Below are positions 31,063 to 40,802 of a DNA stretch of 64,000 nucleotides, piece by piece. Both the position numbers and the translations under genes were made by a program. The notes beneath the pieces are model-generated. The model was given only the letters and a program-made list of their open reading frames with translations, was not told the origin of the DNA and made no database searches. Source of the stretch: Curtobacterium flaccumfaciens (GTDB lineage Bacteria > Actinomycetota > Actinomycetes > Actinomycetales > Microbacteriaceae); assembly GCA_029689965.1 (NCBI GenBank), contig CP121450.1, forward strand, positions 310,001-374,000, read 5' to 3'. Numbering within the stretch: the stretch's first letter is position 1; each line of letters starts with the position of its first letter.

Positions 31063-31802
31063 GTGACCGCACTCCTCCCCTGCTCTCCGGCCTCGGCACC
31101 GGGCTCGCCCTGATCGTCGCGATCGGGGTGCAGAACACGTACCTGCTCCGGCTCGCGGTCAGTGCCCGACTGCGGGTCGTGGCCGCCGCGGTCGTGGTGT
31201 GCGCGGTCTCCGACGGCGTGCTCATCCTCGCGGGACTGCTCGGGGTCGGGGTCGTGGTCGAGCGGTTCCCGGTCGCGATCGTCGTGATCCGGTTCGTCGG
31301 GGCTGCGTTCCTGCTCACCTACGGGGTCCTGGCCGCGCGACGGGCACTCCGGCCGTCGGGCGACACCATGCGGGTCGAGCGGGACGCGCACGACGACGGC
31401 GCACCCGCCGTCAGCGTCCCCGCCGGAGCGAACGCGGCAGTGGCGGTGACCGCCCGCCCGGCGGAGGCGGCGGGACGGACCCGCACCGCGCCTCCCGGCA
31501 GCATCGCCCCGACCATGCGCATGGCGGTCCTGACCATGCTCGTCTTCACGTGGGCGAACCCGCACGTCTACCTGGACACGCTGGTGTTCCTCGGCTCCGT
31601 CGCGAACCAGCAGGGCGTGGACGACCGCTGGTGGTGGACGATCGGCGCGGTGGCCGCGAGCTGCCTCTGGTTCGGCTCGCTCGGCTTCGGCGGGCGACTG
31701 CTCCGGCCGCTGTTCGCGAAGCCGCTCACCTGGCGGGTGTTCGACGGCGTGGTCGCAGTCGTGATGCTCGGCTTCGGTGCCCTGCTGGTCGTCGGCGCGT
31801 AG
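31063..31802 (+). CDS. lysE: Lysine/arginine exporter LysE
   Basis: About 246 residues, LysE/ArgO family. Conserved LGTGLALIVAIGVQNTYLLR with the Gln-Asn pair, then five further helices; VFTWANPHVYLDTLVFLG is the second signature. A missing base near 31080 separates the first six residues from the rest. Between helices 3 and 4 there is an unusually long Ala/Pro-rich loop of about 45 residues. Regulated by the divergent LysG. Confidence 0.93.
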
Positions 31803-31825
31803 CAGGAACGCGACGCACTCCGGAA

Positions 31826-31863
31826 CGGACACAGAACCACGCGATTGCGCGGTGCTGTGTCCG
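31826..31863. terminator. Bidirectional hairpin between lysE and permease
   Basis: CGGACACAG (31826-31834) pairs exactly with CTGTGTCCG (31855-31863); the 20-base interior can pair partly. GGAAC flanks both sides. Placed between convergent genes. Confidence 0.7.
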
Positions 31864-31890
31864 GAACTTGGTTCCGGCAGCGGGCGCGCG

Positions 31891-33366
31891 CTACCGCAGC
31901 CCGTTGCCCACCCGGCTGTGGCGGCGGCTGTACCCGAAGTAGATGACGAACCCGATCACGAGCCAGATGACGAACCGGAGCCACGTCTCGACCTCGAGGT
32001 TCAGCATCAGCCAGAAGCAGAGCACCGCCGAGACGATCGGCAGCACCGGCGACCACGGCACCCGGAAGGCCCGGGGCGCGTCCGGCCGCGAGCGACGCAG
32101 CACGACGATGCCGATCGACACGAGCACGAACGCCGACAGCGTGCCGATGTTGATCATGCCCTCGAGCTTGTCCACGGCGGTGAACCCGGCGAGGAACGCG
32201 ACGACGACACCGGCGACGACCTGCACGCGGACCGGCGTCTGCGTCTTCGCGTTCGTCTTCGAGAACCAGCGGGGCAGCAGGCCGTCGCGGCTCATCGAGA
32301 ACACGATGCGGGAGAGCCCGAGCAGCAGCACCATCACGACCGTGGTGAGCCCGACGAGCGAGCCGATCGCGATGATGCCCGCCGCCCAGGGCAGCCCCAC
32401 GATGTCGAACGCGGACGCGAGGGAGGGCGAGTCCTCCTGCGCGAGACGCTGGTAGGAGACCATGCCGGTGATGACCACGCTCACGCCGACGTAGAGTAGC
32501 GTGACGATGCCGAGTCCGAGGAAGATGCCGCGCGGCAGTGTCCGCTGCGGGTTCTCGGTCTCCTCTGCGCTCGTGGCGACGACGTCGAAGCCGATGAACG
32601 CGAAGAACACCAGCGATGCCGCCGCGAGCAGGCCGAAGACGCCGTACTGCGCGGGCTCCGAGCCGGTGAACCACGACACGAGCGACTGGGTCCAGACGCT
32701 TCCCTCGGCACCCTTCGTGGGCTGCGCGGGCGGGATGAACGGCGTGAAGTTGGCGGCCTTGACGAAGAACGCGCCGGCGACGATCACGAACACGACGATC
32801 GCGACCTTGATGATCGTGATGACGGCGGAGACGCGGGACGACAGGCGGGTGCCGAACGCGAGCAGGACCGTGAAGATGCCGACGATGAGCACCGGGCCCC
32901 AGGTGAAGCCGATCGGGCCGATCGCGATCTCGGACGGCAACGTCACGCCGAACACGTCGAACGCCGTGCTGAGGTAGATGCCCCAGTACTTCGCGATGAC
33001 GGCGCTCGCGGTCAGGGTCTCGAGGATGAGGTCCCACCCGACGATCCAGGCGAGCAGTTCGCCCATCGTCGCGTAGGTGAACGTGTACGCCGATCCGGCG
33101 ACCGGGATCGTCGAGGCGAACTCGGCGTAGCACATGATCGCGAGACCGCAGGTGACGGCGGCGAGCAGGAACGAGACGATGACGCCCGGGCCGGCGAAGT
33201 TCGCGGCGGCGTTCGCACCGACCGAGAAGATGCCCGCGCCCACGGCGACGGCGATGCCCATCGCCGCGATGTCGAACGTCCGCAGCGACCGTTTGAGCGA
33301 CCGCCCCTTCTCCTCGGAATCGGCCAGCGAGGCCTCGATGGACTTGATGCGGAGCTTCGGTGCCAT
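31891..33366 (-). CDS. APC-superfamily cationic amino-acid permease
   Basis: 491 residues, intact, 12 or more membrane helices. LRTFDIAAMGIAVAVGAGIF is the helix-1 substrate-binding signature, GSAYTFTYATMGELLAWIVG helix 3, and FFAFIGFDVVATSAEETENP is the CAT-family helix-6 motif. The closest pattern is YfnA/CAT-type amino-acid permeases. ATG at 33366. It has an 11-copy minisatellite in its upstream region. Next to lysE, so basic amino-acid traffic is plausible, but import substrate is not determined. Confidence 0.92.
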   Translation of the reverse strand: MAPKLRIKSIEASLADSEEKGRSLKRSLRTFDIAAMGIAVAVGAGIFSVGANAAANFAGPGVIVSFLLAAVTCGLAIMCYAEFASTIPVAGSAYTFTYATMGELLAWIVGWDLILETLTASAVIAKYWGIYLSTAFDVFGVTLPSEIAIGPIGFTWGPVLIVGIFTVLLAFGTRLSSRVSAVITIIKVAIVVFVIVAGAFFVKAANFTPFIPPAQPTKGAEGSVWTQSLVSWFTGSEPAQYGVFGLLAAASLVFFAFIGFDVVATSAEETENPQRTLPRGIFLGLGIVTLLYVGVSVVITGMVSYQRLAQEDSPSLASAFDIVGLPWAAGIIAIGSLVGLTTVVMVLLLGLSRIVFSMSRDGLLPRWFSKTNAKTQTPVRVQVVAGVVVAFLAGFTAVDKLEGMINIGTLSAFVLVSIGIVVLRRSRPDAPRAFRVPWSPVLPIVSAVLCFWLMLNLEVETWLRFVIWLVIGFVIYFGYSRRHSRVGNGLR

Positions 33367-33474
33367 GGGGTGGTTCCCGTCATCGACTGGCGGCGGACCA
33401 CGCGAGGTTACTGGTGTACCACCCCGGCACGCAAACACTGCGCGTCGTCGAGGCGCCGTCGAGACACGGGCAGA

Positions 33475-33683
33475 TTCGCGAGACGCGGGCGGGTTCGCGA
33501 AACGCGGGCGGGTTCGCGAGACGCGGGCGGGTTCGCGAAACGCGGGCGGGTTCGCGAAACGCGGTCAGGTTCGCGAAACGCGGGCAGGTTCGCGAAACGC
33601 GGGCAGGTTCGCGAAACGCGGGCAGGTTCGCGAAACGCGGTCAGGTTCGCGAGACGCCGGCAGGTTCGCGAGACGCCGCGGAT
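33475..33683. repeat. 19-bp minisatellite, 11 copies
   Basis: Copies start every 19 bases from 33475 to 33665. Unit TTCGCGAAACGCGGGCAGG, with A/G choices at three positions (GAGACG, GGGCGGG, GGTCAGG variants). The unit core TTCGCGAA is self-complementary. The array sits 109 bases upstream of the permease start in a 419-base space (33367-33785) without any gene. Confidence 0.95.
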
Positions 33684-33744
33684 CCGGCGGTGTCTCGACG
33701 CACGCAGGGCGTCTCGCAATCGCTACGGCACGCAGGGCGTCTCG
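33675..33744. repeat. GAGACRCCG palindrome family, copy 1
   Basis: Continues from the minisatellite. It contains GAGACGCCGCGGATCCGG followed by GGTGTCTC, and two identical 17-base units GCACGCAGGGCGTCTCG (33700-33716 and 33728-33744). Related to the structures at 37864-37967 and 44134-44165. Confidence 0.7.
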
Positions 33745-33785
33745 AGACGAGGACGTGCCCGTCGGGCCTGGAGGCGCGGCGCGGC

Positions 33786-34657
33786 TCAGGCGGACCGGCG
33801 CCAGGCCGACAGGAACCGCGCTCCGGCCTCGTCGTGGATCACGCCGTCGGGTGCGGTGAGCACCGGGTACGGCGTCGGGGCACGCCGTCGGACGGGCGCA
33901 CGTCGACGTGTGCCACGTCGTGCCCCTGCGCGTGCAGCCAGTCCGCCATCGCGTAGTCGCTCCGGGAGTCACCCATCGTCCGCCAGGCCGACGGCAGCTC
34001 GCCGTCCTGCGCGAGGAGCTCGAGGGACCGCTCCGCCCCCATGTCCTTCCCGCTCCGGTCGGACTCGACGTCGGTCGAGATGATCGTCGGGTCGACGCGC
34101 CACTGCACGGCCCCGTCGGCATCGGGACGGACGTCGTCGAGTCGGCGGACCCCGAGGCCACGGCGCTGGAGTGCGGCCATCGCCTTCGCGTCGAACTCCG
34201 GCTGACGGACGAGGTACGTGGCGTTCGGCACCTCGACGCGCTGCTCGATCGAGACCATGGCACGCTTCGTCTCGTCGTAGAAGACCAGGTCGGCGTACTC
34301 CTCGCGGACCAGCTCGCGCATCTCGTCGGCGTAGTCGCGCGGGAGCGCCAGGTCCTCGGCGACCGTGAGCTCGCCCATGCCGCCCTCGTACTGCGGGCCG
34401 ATCGAGCACCAGACGGCGCCCTTCTCGCAGACCGCGTGCACGCGGCCGCCGGCGGCGAGTCCTCCGGCGAGCAGGGGCCCGACCACCTCCTGTCGGATGA
34501 AGGCGTCGCTCCGACCGGTGTTGAACACGACGGGGACGCCCTCGGCGGCGAGTGCGACGAGGTCCTCGACGATGCTCGGGATCGCGATGGTGCGCGAGAC
34601 GGGACTGGCGATCGGTCCGTCGACGTCGAGGAGCAGGCCGAGGCGAGGTGCGTTCAC
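33786..34657 (-). CDS. HAD-superfamily hydrolase
   Basis: About 290 residues. HAD motif I is LGLLLDVDGPIASP with the nucleophile Asp, motif II Thr/Ser in VVFNTGRSD, and motif IV GDSRSDYAMADWL. The cap lies between, as in type II (Cof/trehalose-phosphatase-like) enzymes. A missing base near 33888 moves the end; the true C-terminus reads VLTAPDGVIHDEAGARFL and stops at 33786. Phosphatase for an unidentified sugar phosphate or nucleotide. 12 bases after the alpha/beta hydrolase gene stop, same strand, probably one operon. Confidence 0.85.
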
Positions 34658-34669
34658 CGCACCATCCTC

Positions 34670-35499
34670 TCAGCCCCGGGCCCGGCCCCGCGAGGCGGTG
34701 CGGGCGGTGAAGCGGTCGAGCAGGTGGCCGATCGCCTCCGGCTCGGGGACGTGTCCCTGCCGCGGCACCTCGACGTACTCCGACCCGGGACGGCGTCGAC
34801 GACCGCACGGGCCGCCGCCCGCATCCACTCGAGCCCCTCCCCGCCCGCCGCCACGAGCACCGGGACGCCGACGGCCGCCGCGGTCCGCTCGGGGATCGCC
34901 AGGCCGTTGAGCACCCGGACGTCACGACCGAGCACGTGCGCGTCGACGACGAGGGACCGCCAGAGCGCACCCTTCAGCCGCAGCGCCGTGATCTGCCCCA
35001 TCGGGACGCCGAGCACCTGGGCGAGGAACGCCCGGACCGCCTGGGCACGGCGACCGACCGCGACGTGCTCGTCGAGGACGTCGGCGAACACCACGTCGTC
35101 GGCGTGCGGGTCCACGCTGGCTCGGTAGGGCGGTTCCCAGAGCACGGCGGCGTCGAGCGGCACACCGCCCGCGAGGCCGCGTAGCACCACTCCCGCGCCG
35201 ACGCACAGGCCGAGCGCCGAGACGGGCCCGTCGATGCTCGCGACGACCGCGGCGAGGTCCTCCACCTCGCGCTCGATCGACCACGGCTCGGTGTCGCCGC
35301 TCGCCCCGCGGCCACGCCGGTCGTACGCGACGACCCGGTAGCGGTCCCGCAGGGCCGCGGTGAGGCCGGCCAGGAGCGGGGTCCCGTGGTGGTCGAACGC
35401 ACCGCCGACGACGACGAGGGCGGGGCCGGCGCCCGCGTCGGACACGGCGATCACCGTTCCGTCGGGCGAGACGACCGTGCGGTCGGCGTGCTGGTCCAT
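34670..35499 (-). CDS. Alpha/beta hydrolase
   Basis: About 276 residues. SPDGTVIAVSDAGAGPALVVVGG, YDRRGRGASGD, and a nucleophile-elbow position reading GLCVGAGVVL: the usual GxSxG Ser is replaced by Val/Cys-containing sequence (G-L-C-V-G-A-G), so Cys may be the nucleophile or the protein may be inactive as a serine hydrolase. C-terminus VEVPRQGHVPEPEAIGHLL supplies His after a missing base near 34788. Start ATG at 35499. Substrate unknown. Confidence 0.85.
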
Positions 35500-35518
35500 G
35501 GGGTCCTCAGGGTGCACG

Positions 35519-35540
35519 GCCGCGGTGGTACGACCGCGGC
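35519..35540. other. 8-bp hairpin in leader of hydrolase gene
   Basis: GCCGCGGT-GGTACG-ACCGCGGC, a perfect stem 20 bases upstream of the hydrolase start and downstream of ogt. It could end ogt transcription or lie in the leader; position does not decide. Confidence 0.4.
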
Positions 35541-35674
35541 ATCGCAGTCTGCGTCGTGCCGTCCGGGGACGGGCAGGGCGGGTCGCTCCTGACGAGCATG
35601 ACAGCAGCAGACGCCGGCGTCGACACCCGCAACCAGGGGGAGGACACCCGACCGGACGGCGCAGACGGTGCCGG

Positions 35675-36188
35675 TCAGACGAGCGCCGTCGTCCCGACCG
35701 ACTCCCGCTCGAGCAGCGCCCGCTTGACGTCGAGCCCCCACGCGAACCCGCCGAGCGTCCCGTCGGTCCGGAGCACGCGGTGGCACGGCACGAAGAGCGC
35801 CGGCGCGTTCCGGGCGCACACGCTCGCGGCCGCCCGGACGGCATCCGGCCGGCCCATGGCCGCAGCGAACTCGGTGTAGGTCAGCACCGCGCCCGCCGGG
35901 ATGCTGCGCAGCTGGCGCCACCCCTCGGTGAAGAAGCTCGGTGCCGAACTGCCGCACGGGCACCTGCATCGCGTGGTCGACCTCTCCTGCGTAGAAGGCG
36001 TCGACGGCATCTGCTGAGGCCACTCGGCCGTCCGCGATGCGCTCCGGACGGTGCCTGTCGGCGAGGCGTCCGAGGATGCGCTCCGCAGAGTCCGTCCACC
36101 CCGAGGAGAGGACACGGCCCTGCGCGTCCTCGAGCACGGTGAAGGGTCCGTCGGGGGTGTCCAGGGTCTGGATCGTCGCGTCGGTCAT
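35675..36188 (-). CDS. ogt: Methylated-DNA--protein-cysteine methyltransferase
   Basis: O6-alkylguanine DNA repair protein, about 170 residues. The acceptor motif is [20 protein letters not shown] with the reactive Cys in PCHR. Upstream is the helix-turn-helix arginine-finger region ([27 protein letters not shown]). An inserted C near 35939 breaks the frame between QFGTE and [12 protein letters not shown] overlaps the stop of the ada-alkA gene (ATGA). Forms an alkylation-damage operon. Confidence 0.94.
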
Positions 36189-37782
36189 CGTTCGTCCTTC
36201 CGGGCGGCCGCAGCCGCAGTCGTCGTGTGTGTCGAACCGACCGTCGCGATCGCGCGGTCGATGATCGGTCGCCAGCAGTGCATCGTGAGGTAGCTCCGCC
36301 ACGGCGCCACCTGCTCCGACCATAGGGAGAGCTCGCGGGCAGTACCGGGCAGTCCGAGTTCCTGTGCACCGTTGCGGACGGCGAGGTCGCTGTGGAGGAA
36401 CACGTCCGGGTGGTGGCGGACCCGGAGCGCCACGTAGTCGGCGGTCCAGGGGCCGATGCCCTTCACCGCCAGGAGTCCCGCGCGCAGCTCGTCGAGCGAC
36501 TGCCCGCCGTCGACCACGAGGGACCCGTCGGCGAGTGCCGCAGCCACCCGCACGATGGTGTCGACGCGGGCGGACGGGCCGCGCAGGACCTCGCGCCCAC
36601 GGGACGCGATCGTCCCGGCCGAGGGGAACAGCCGACCATCGGGCAGGATCGCGTCGGGCACCGGCGTTCCGAGCGCCGCCACGAGCCGGGTCTGCGCCGT
36701 CCGGGCAGCGGCGACGGACACCTGCTGGCCGATGAGCGTGCGGAACACGATCTCGTGCGGGTCCACGGCGCCCGGCAGCCGGATCCCTGGGACCCGGGCC
36801 ACGGCGTCGGCGAGCGCGGGGACCGCTCCGAGCACGGTGTCGACGGCCACCGGGTCGGCGTCGAGGTCGAAGGCCGACCGGATCCGTGCCACGAGCGTCG
36901 GCAGGTCCGAGAGGTCCGTCACCCGGACGCGCACGTCGATCCCGGTGCCACGTGCGGCTGCGTCGGCACCGGGCGCCCCTGCGCCCCGGCCAGCCGTCTG
37001 CCGGGCGGCGGCCGACGCGGTGACGTGCGCCGGGCCTCCAGGCAGGTCGAGCAGCCGCCCGTAGGAGGCGACCCGACCCGCGTCGTCGACCTCCACCTGC
37101 TCCAGGCCCGGCAGGGCGTGCAGCGCGTGCCAGTCGAGCAGCCCCTGAGCGTCGAACGGCGCCCGCGCCGGCAGGTGCACGTGCAGGGCGCCGTCGGCGA
37201 CCGGACGCACGACGCGTCGTGCGCGGAGTTCCGTCGGGGTGACCGCGAAGACCTCGCGCACGGTGTCGTTGAACTGGCGGACGCTCGCGAACCCGGCCGC
37301 GAACGCGACGTCCGCGATCGGCAGGTCCGACGAGGTCAGCAGCGTCCGCGCGGTCTGCGCGCGGTGGGCCCGGCTCAGCGCCTTCGGTCCGGCGCCGAGC
37401 TCGGTGGTCATGATGCGGTTGAGCTGCCGCTCCGAGTAGCCGACCGGGCCGCGAGCCCGGGGACGCCGTCGCGTTCGACGACGCCGTCGAGGACGAGGCG
37501 CATGGCGCGTCCGGCGACGTCCTCACGGAGGTCCCATTCCGGACTGCCGGGCGTCGCCTCCGGCAGGCAGCGTTTGCAGGCGCGGAACCCGGCGAGGTGC
37601 GCTGCGGCGCTGGTGCGGTAGAACGTCACGCCGGACTCCCTGGGGGTCCTGGCGGGGCACGAGGGTCGGCAGTAGATGCCGGTGGAGTGCACGGCGGTGA
37701 CGAACTGGCCGTCGAACCGGGCGTCGCGTGACGCGACGACGCGGTACCGCTCGGCGTGCAGGGCGTCGGGTGCGGTGGACAT
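36185..37782 (-). CDS. alkA: Ada-AlkA fusion: regulatory domain plus 3-methyladenine DNA glycosylase II
   Basis: About 532 residues. The N-terminal Ada zinc domain with four Cys ([22 protein letters not shown]) accepts methyl from phosphotriesters. An AraC-type helix-turn-helix follows ([24 protein letters not shown]). AlkA-N and the HhH-GPD glycosylase domain come next ([16 protein letters not shown], catalytic Asp in HSDLAVRNG). A missing base near 37447 lies between the Ada and AraC parts. Same order as the mycobacterial AdaA-AlkA protein: damage sensing, transcription activation and base excision in one polypeptide. Coupled to ogt. Confidence 0.94.
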
Positions 37783-37863
37783 GGGTCCAGCCTGACACGC
37801 GCCACCGACGTCGACTGGCGGAAATCGGACGTGGCAGCGGAGCGTCCGGGGGCGGGCGGGCGC

Positions 37864-37967
37864 GAGACGCCGCCGCGTCGTCCGGACACCGTCATCCGCG
37901 CGGGACGCCGCCGGATCCCGCCGTGTCCCGCGCAGTGTGCGGCGTCCCAGCGGATCCACGGCGTCTC
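37864..37967. repeat. GAGACRCCG palindrome family, copy 2
   Basis: Outer arms GAGACGCCG (37864-37872) and CGGCGTCTC (37959-37967) match exactly. The centre around 37901-37930 is a near-palindrome built on GGGACGCCG, GGATCC and CCGTGTCCC. It occupies the divergent space between ada-alkA and the MOSC gene. Confidence 0.7.
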
Positions 37968-38017
37968 ACCACGCCGACGCACGATGGCGGACTGAAGGCG
38001 CGGCTAGCGTGGGGCGG

Positions 38018-38600
38018 GTGACATCCGTCGACGACGTGGCCGAGCCCGGCGACATGCCCTACCGGACGGACGTCGAGATCGCGATGCTGCTCGTGTCCCG
38101 TCGCCACCGCTACGAGGGGCGACCGGCGGACGGGGCGCTGCCCGTCCTCGCCGACGACCCGGACGAACTGCGCGAGCAGATCGAGCTCCGTCGAGGGCTC
38201 GGCATCGTCGGCGACCGGTACTTCGCCTCGCGGGCGCACGTGCACGCCTCGGTGACGGTCATCGGGCTCGAAGCGCTCGAGGCCGTCGGCGAGGAGCTCG
38301 GCAAGGTCGTGGACCCGACGGCGACCCGTCGCAACGTGTTCCTGCGCGGCGCGGACGTCGAGGCGTTGCGGGGCGAGCCGTTCTCCCTGTCCGGTCCCGC
38401 GGGCGGTCCGGGCCGGTCCTGTTCCGCGGGTACCGTGCCGCGAACCCGTGTGCGTGGATGGACCACGAGGTGGCGCCGGGGGCGTTCCGGGCGATGCGGG
38501 ACGGGGCGGGGTGCGGTGCGACCCGGAGTCCGACGGCGTGCTCGCCCTCGGTCCGGCGGTGCTCCGCACGGCCCGCCCAGTGCCGCTGGCGGCGCGCTGA
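38018..38600 (+). CDS. MOSC-domain-like protein
   Basis: About 194 residues. VEIAMLLVSRRHRYEGRP, then GIVGDRYFASRAHVHASVTV, and after shifts near 38425 and 38510 FRGYRAANPCAWMDHEVAPGAF, with the conserved Cys of MOSC domains, then LALGPAVLRTARPVPL. MOSC domains bind or carry sulfur related to molybdenum cofactor. No molybdenum-cofactor gene is near. GTG start. Confidence 0.75.
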
Positions 38601-38614
38601 GCCGCTGAGCCGCT

Positions 38615-38665
38615 GAGCGCGCCGAGCCGGCGAGCGCGCCGAGCCGGCGAGCGCGCCGAGCCGGC
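38615..38665. repeat. Three tandem 17-bp units after the MOSC gene
   Basis: GAGCGCGCCGAGCCGGC three times without gaps (38615-38631, 38632-38648, 38649-38665), followed by GAGCGCTC. Lies between convergent MOSC and DJ-1/PfpI genes. Confidence 0.9.
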
Positions 38666-38671
38666 GAGCGC

Positions 38672-39212
38672 TCAGCGCGTCAGGGCGTGCTCGATCGCGT
38701 CGACGAAGGCCGGGAGGTCGCCGGGGTTCCGGGACGTGATGAGTCCGCCGTCGACCTGGACCTCCTGGTCGACCCACTCGGCGCCGGCGTTCCGCACGTC
38801 GGTCTGCAGCGACGGGTACGACGTGATGGTCCTGCCCGTCAGGACCCAGCCTCCACGAGGGTCCAGGGGCCGTGGCAGATCGCCGCGACGGGCTTCCCGG
38901 AGTCGGCGAAGGCCTTCACGAGGGCGACCGCCTGCTGATCGGTCCGGAGGTTGTCGGCGTTGATCGTGCCGCCGGGGACGACGATCGCGTCGAAGTCGCC
39001 GACGGAGGCCGTCGCGATCGTGGTGTCCGGGTCGAGGGTCTCGCCCGGGTCCTTGTCGCCGACGAGCGTCTGGATGGGGTCCGTCCCTGCGCCGCCACCG
39101 TCACCGTCGCGCCCCGCTCCCGGAGCTGCTCGGTCGGGACGACGATCTCGTCCTGCTCCACGCCGTAGTTCGTCGCGATGACGAGGACGTTCTTGCCGTC
39201 GAGGCCTGCCAT
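38672..39212 (-). CDS. DJ-1/PfpI-family type 1 glutamine amidotransferase-like protein
   Basis: About 181 residues. DGKNVLVIATNYGVEQDEIV, VPGGTINADNLR, and nucleophile elbow VAAICHGPWTLVEAG with the reactive Cys in ICHG followed by His. C-terminus (ITSYPSLQTDVRNAGAEWVD) is in another frame after a missing base near 38853; a second missing base is near 39085. Family roles include deglycase/chaperone stress functions. ATG behind AAGGAG. Confidence 0.92.
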
Positions 39213-39293
39213 GGTCGCTCCTTCCGCGGCCCGGTCGTTCCGGCCGCACACGACCAGCGTCGTCCCGACCGGCTGGGCGCGTCCGCAGGGCGC

Positions 39294-39945
39294 TCAGCCG
39301 CGGATGCGGAACGCGGCTCCCTCGCGCTCGACGGCGATGCCCTCGTACCCGGCACGCGGTAGAGGCCGGCGGTGACCTCGGCGTCGAGGGCTCCGACGAC
39401 GACGGTGGTGGCGCCGGAGGCGATCGCGGCCTCGAGCCCGGCGGGCGCGTCCTCGAACGCCACGCAGTCGGCAGCGTCCACCCCGAGCAACGCCGCCCCG
39501 CGGAGGTACCCGTCGGGGTGTGGCTTGCCGTGCTCGACGTCCTCCGAGGTGACGAGCGCCTCGGGCACGTGCACGCCGGCGGCCCGCATCCGGTTCACGG
39601 CGAGGTCTCGCGGGGCGCTCGTGACGAGCGCGACCGGCACTCCGGCGTCGACGAGGCTCGAGACGAACGTCGCCGCTCCCGGAACCTCGACGATGCCGTC
39701 GACGTTGTCCACCTCGGCGGCGATCATCGCGTCCACGATGCGGAGCTGCTCGTCGAGGGGCAGCTCGGGCAGGAAGTGGCGCACGGTGTCGATCGTCTGC
39801 CGCCCGTGCGAGAACGCCAGGATGGTCTGCGGGTCGATGCCGTGCCGGCTGCCGAACCCGGTCCACGCGGCCTCGACCACCGCGGTGGAGTCGACGAGCG
39901 TCCCGTCCATGTCGAAGAGGACCCGGACGCCACGATGTCGATCAC
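39294..39945 (-). CDS. HAD-superfamily sugar-phosphatase / phosphoglucomutase-like
   Basis: About 217 residues. HAD motif I LFDMDGTLVDST, motif II VTSAPRDLAVNRM, Lys/acidic motifs in SEDVEHGKPHPDGYL and FEDAPAGLEAAIASG. A small helical cap lies after motif I, as in the beta-phosphoglucomutase/sugar-phosphatase group. GTG start at 39945 gives MIDIVASG; bases missing near 39925 and 39358. Exact sugar unknown. Confidence 0.85.
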
Positions 39946-39981
39946 GCGCCCGACCCTAACGGACGAAACGGCGCGGGCACC

Positions 39982-40048
39982 CGAGACTCGGCACCGCGAC
40001 GGTTCTCGCGCTCCGGAGCGCGAGAACCGTCGCTCAATCCGAGTCTCG
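39982..40048. repeat. Nested hairpin element, copy 2
   Basis: Outer arms CGAGACTCGG (39982-39991) and CCGAGTCTCG (40039-40048) are exact complements. Inside, CGACGGTTCTCGCGCT (39997-40012) pairs exactly with 40017-40032 around CCGG. It covers the stop codon of the RibD-like gene (40034) and probably ends the folE-folP operon transcript. Sister of 21769-21840. Confidence 0.88.
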
Positions 40049-40802
40049 CTCCCCTGCGCGCACGTACCGCGTCAGCAGCACGCCCCCAGCCCCTCGGAGG
40101 ACGTGCGTCGGGCGCATCCGCCGCGTCGGCGAGGACCCCCGGTGATGCGCGGACCGGCACCCCCTTCGAGCGTCGGGTCGATCGTCAGCGTCAGCTCGTC
40201 GACGAGGTCCGCCGCGACGAGGGACCCGAAGAGCGTCGGACCACCCTCGCAGTGGATCGTGCCGAACCCGCGGGCGACGAGTTCGTCCCGGACCCGTGCG
40301 GGCTCCAGGTCGTCCGGGTGCGCCGGGTCACTGCACGCCACGACCTCCGCGACGCTGGACAGCGCCGTCGTCCGCGACGACCCCGCCGCGGACGACGACG
40401 TGAGCACGATCGGCCGGACCGGCGCCGCGGTGAAGACCCGGGAGGCGGGGTCGAGGGACAACGACCCGAGACGATCGCGAACACGGGGTGGTCGGGCATC
40501 CCGTGCTCCCGGCGCCACGCGACGTCGTCCTCGTGCAGCACCATCGGACCGTACCCCTCGTCGCGCACGGTCCCGGCGGCGACGAGCACCACGTCCGCCA
40601 CCCGGCGGAGCAGGTCGAACACGCGCAGGTCGTCCGGGCCGCCGAGCGACCCGTCGTGCCCGCAGCCGAGGCGGACCCGTCCAGCGTCGTCACGAAGTTC
40701 ACACGCAGCCAGGGTCGCTCGGCGCCGGCGGTGTACAGCCCGAGCAGGTCGTCGTCGGAGAGCTCCGCGACCGCGGGCGGCAGGAGGGTCACGTGTTGTG
40801 CC
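40034..40802 (-). CDS. RibD C-terminal-type pyrimidine reductase family protein
   Basis: About 257 residues. NADPH-dependent reductase of the RibD-C/DHFR-like fold: RPWLRVNFVTTLDGS, then GGPDDLRVFDLLRRVADVVLVAAGTVRDEGYGP, and FGTIHCEGGPTLFGSLVAADLVDELTLTI, the classic CEGGP motif. At least three single-base shifts (near 40680, 40480 and 40120). GTG overlaps the folP stop (GTGA). The linkage to folE and folP suggests a pterin-related reduction, though the family also serves riboflavin synthesis. Confidence 0.85.

Noticed and set aside
33475-33683. CRISPR-like array
   Set aside because: The 19-bp units are head to tail with no spacers, and there is no cas gene in the window.
38598-38671. Extra small protein in the GC-rich tail after the MOSC gene
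   Set aside because: The stretch is a 17-bp tandem repeat; the open frames there only reflect the repeat and carry no ribosome site.
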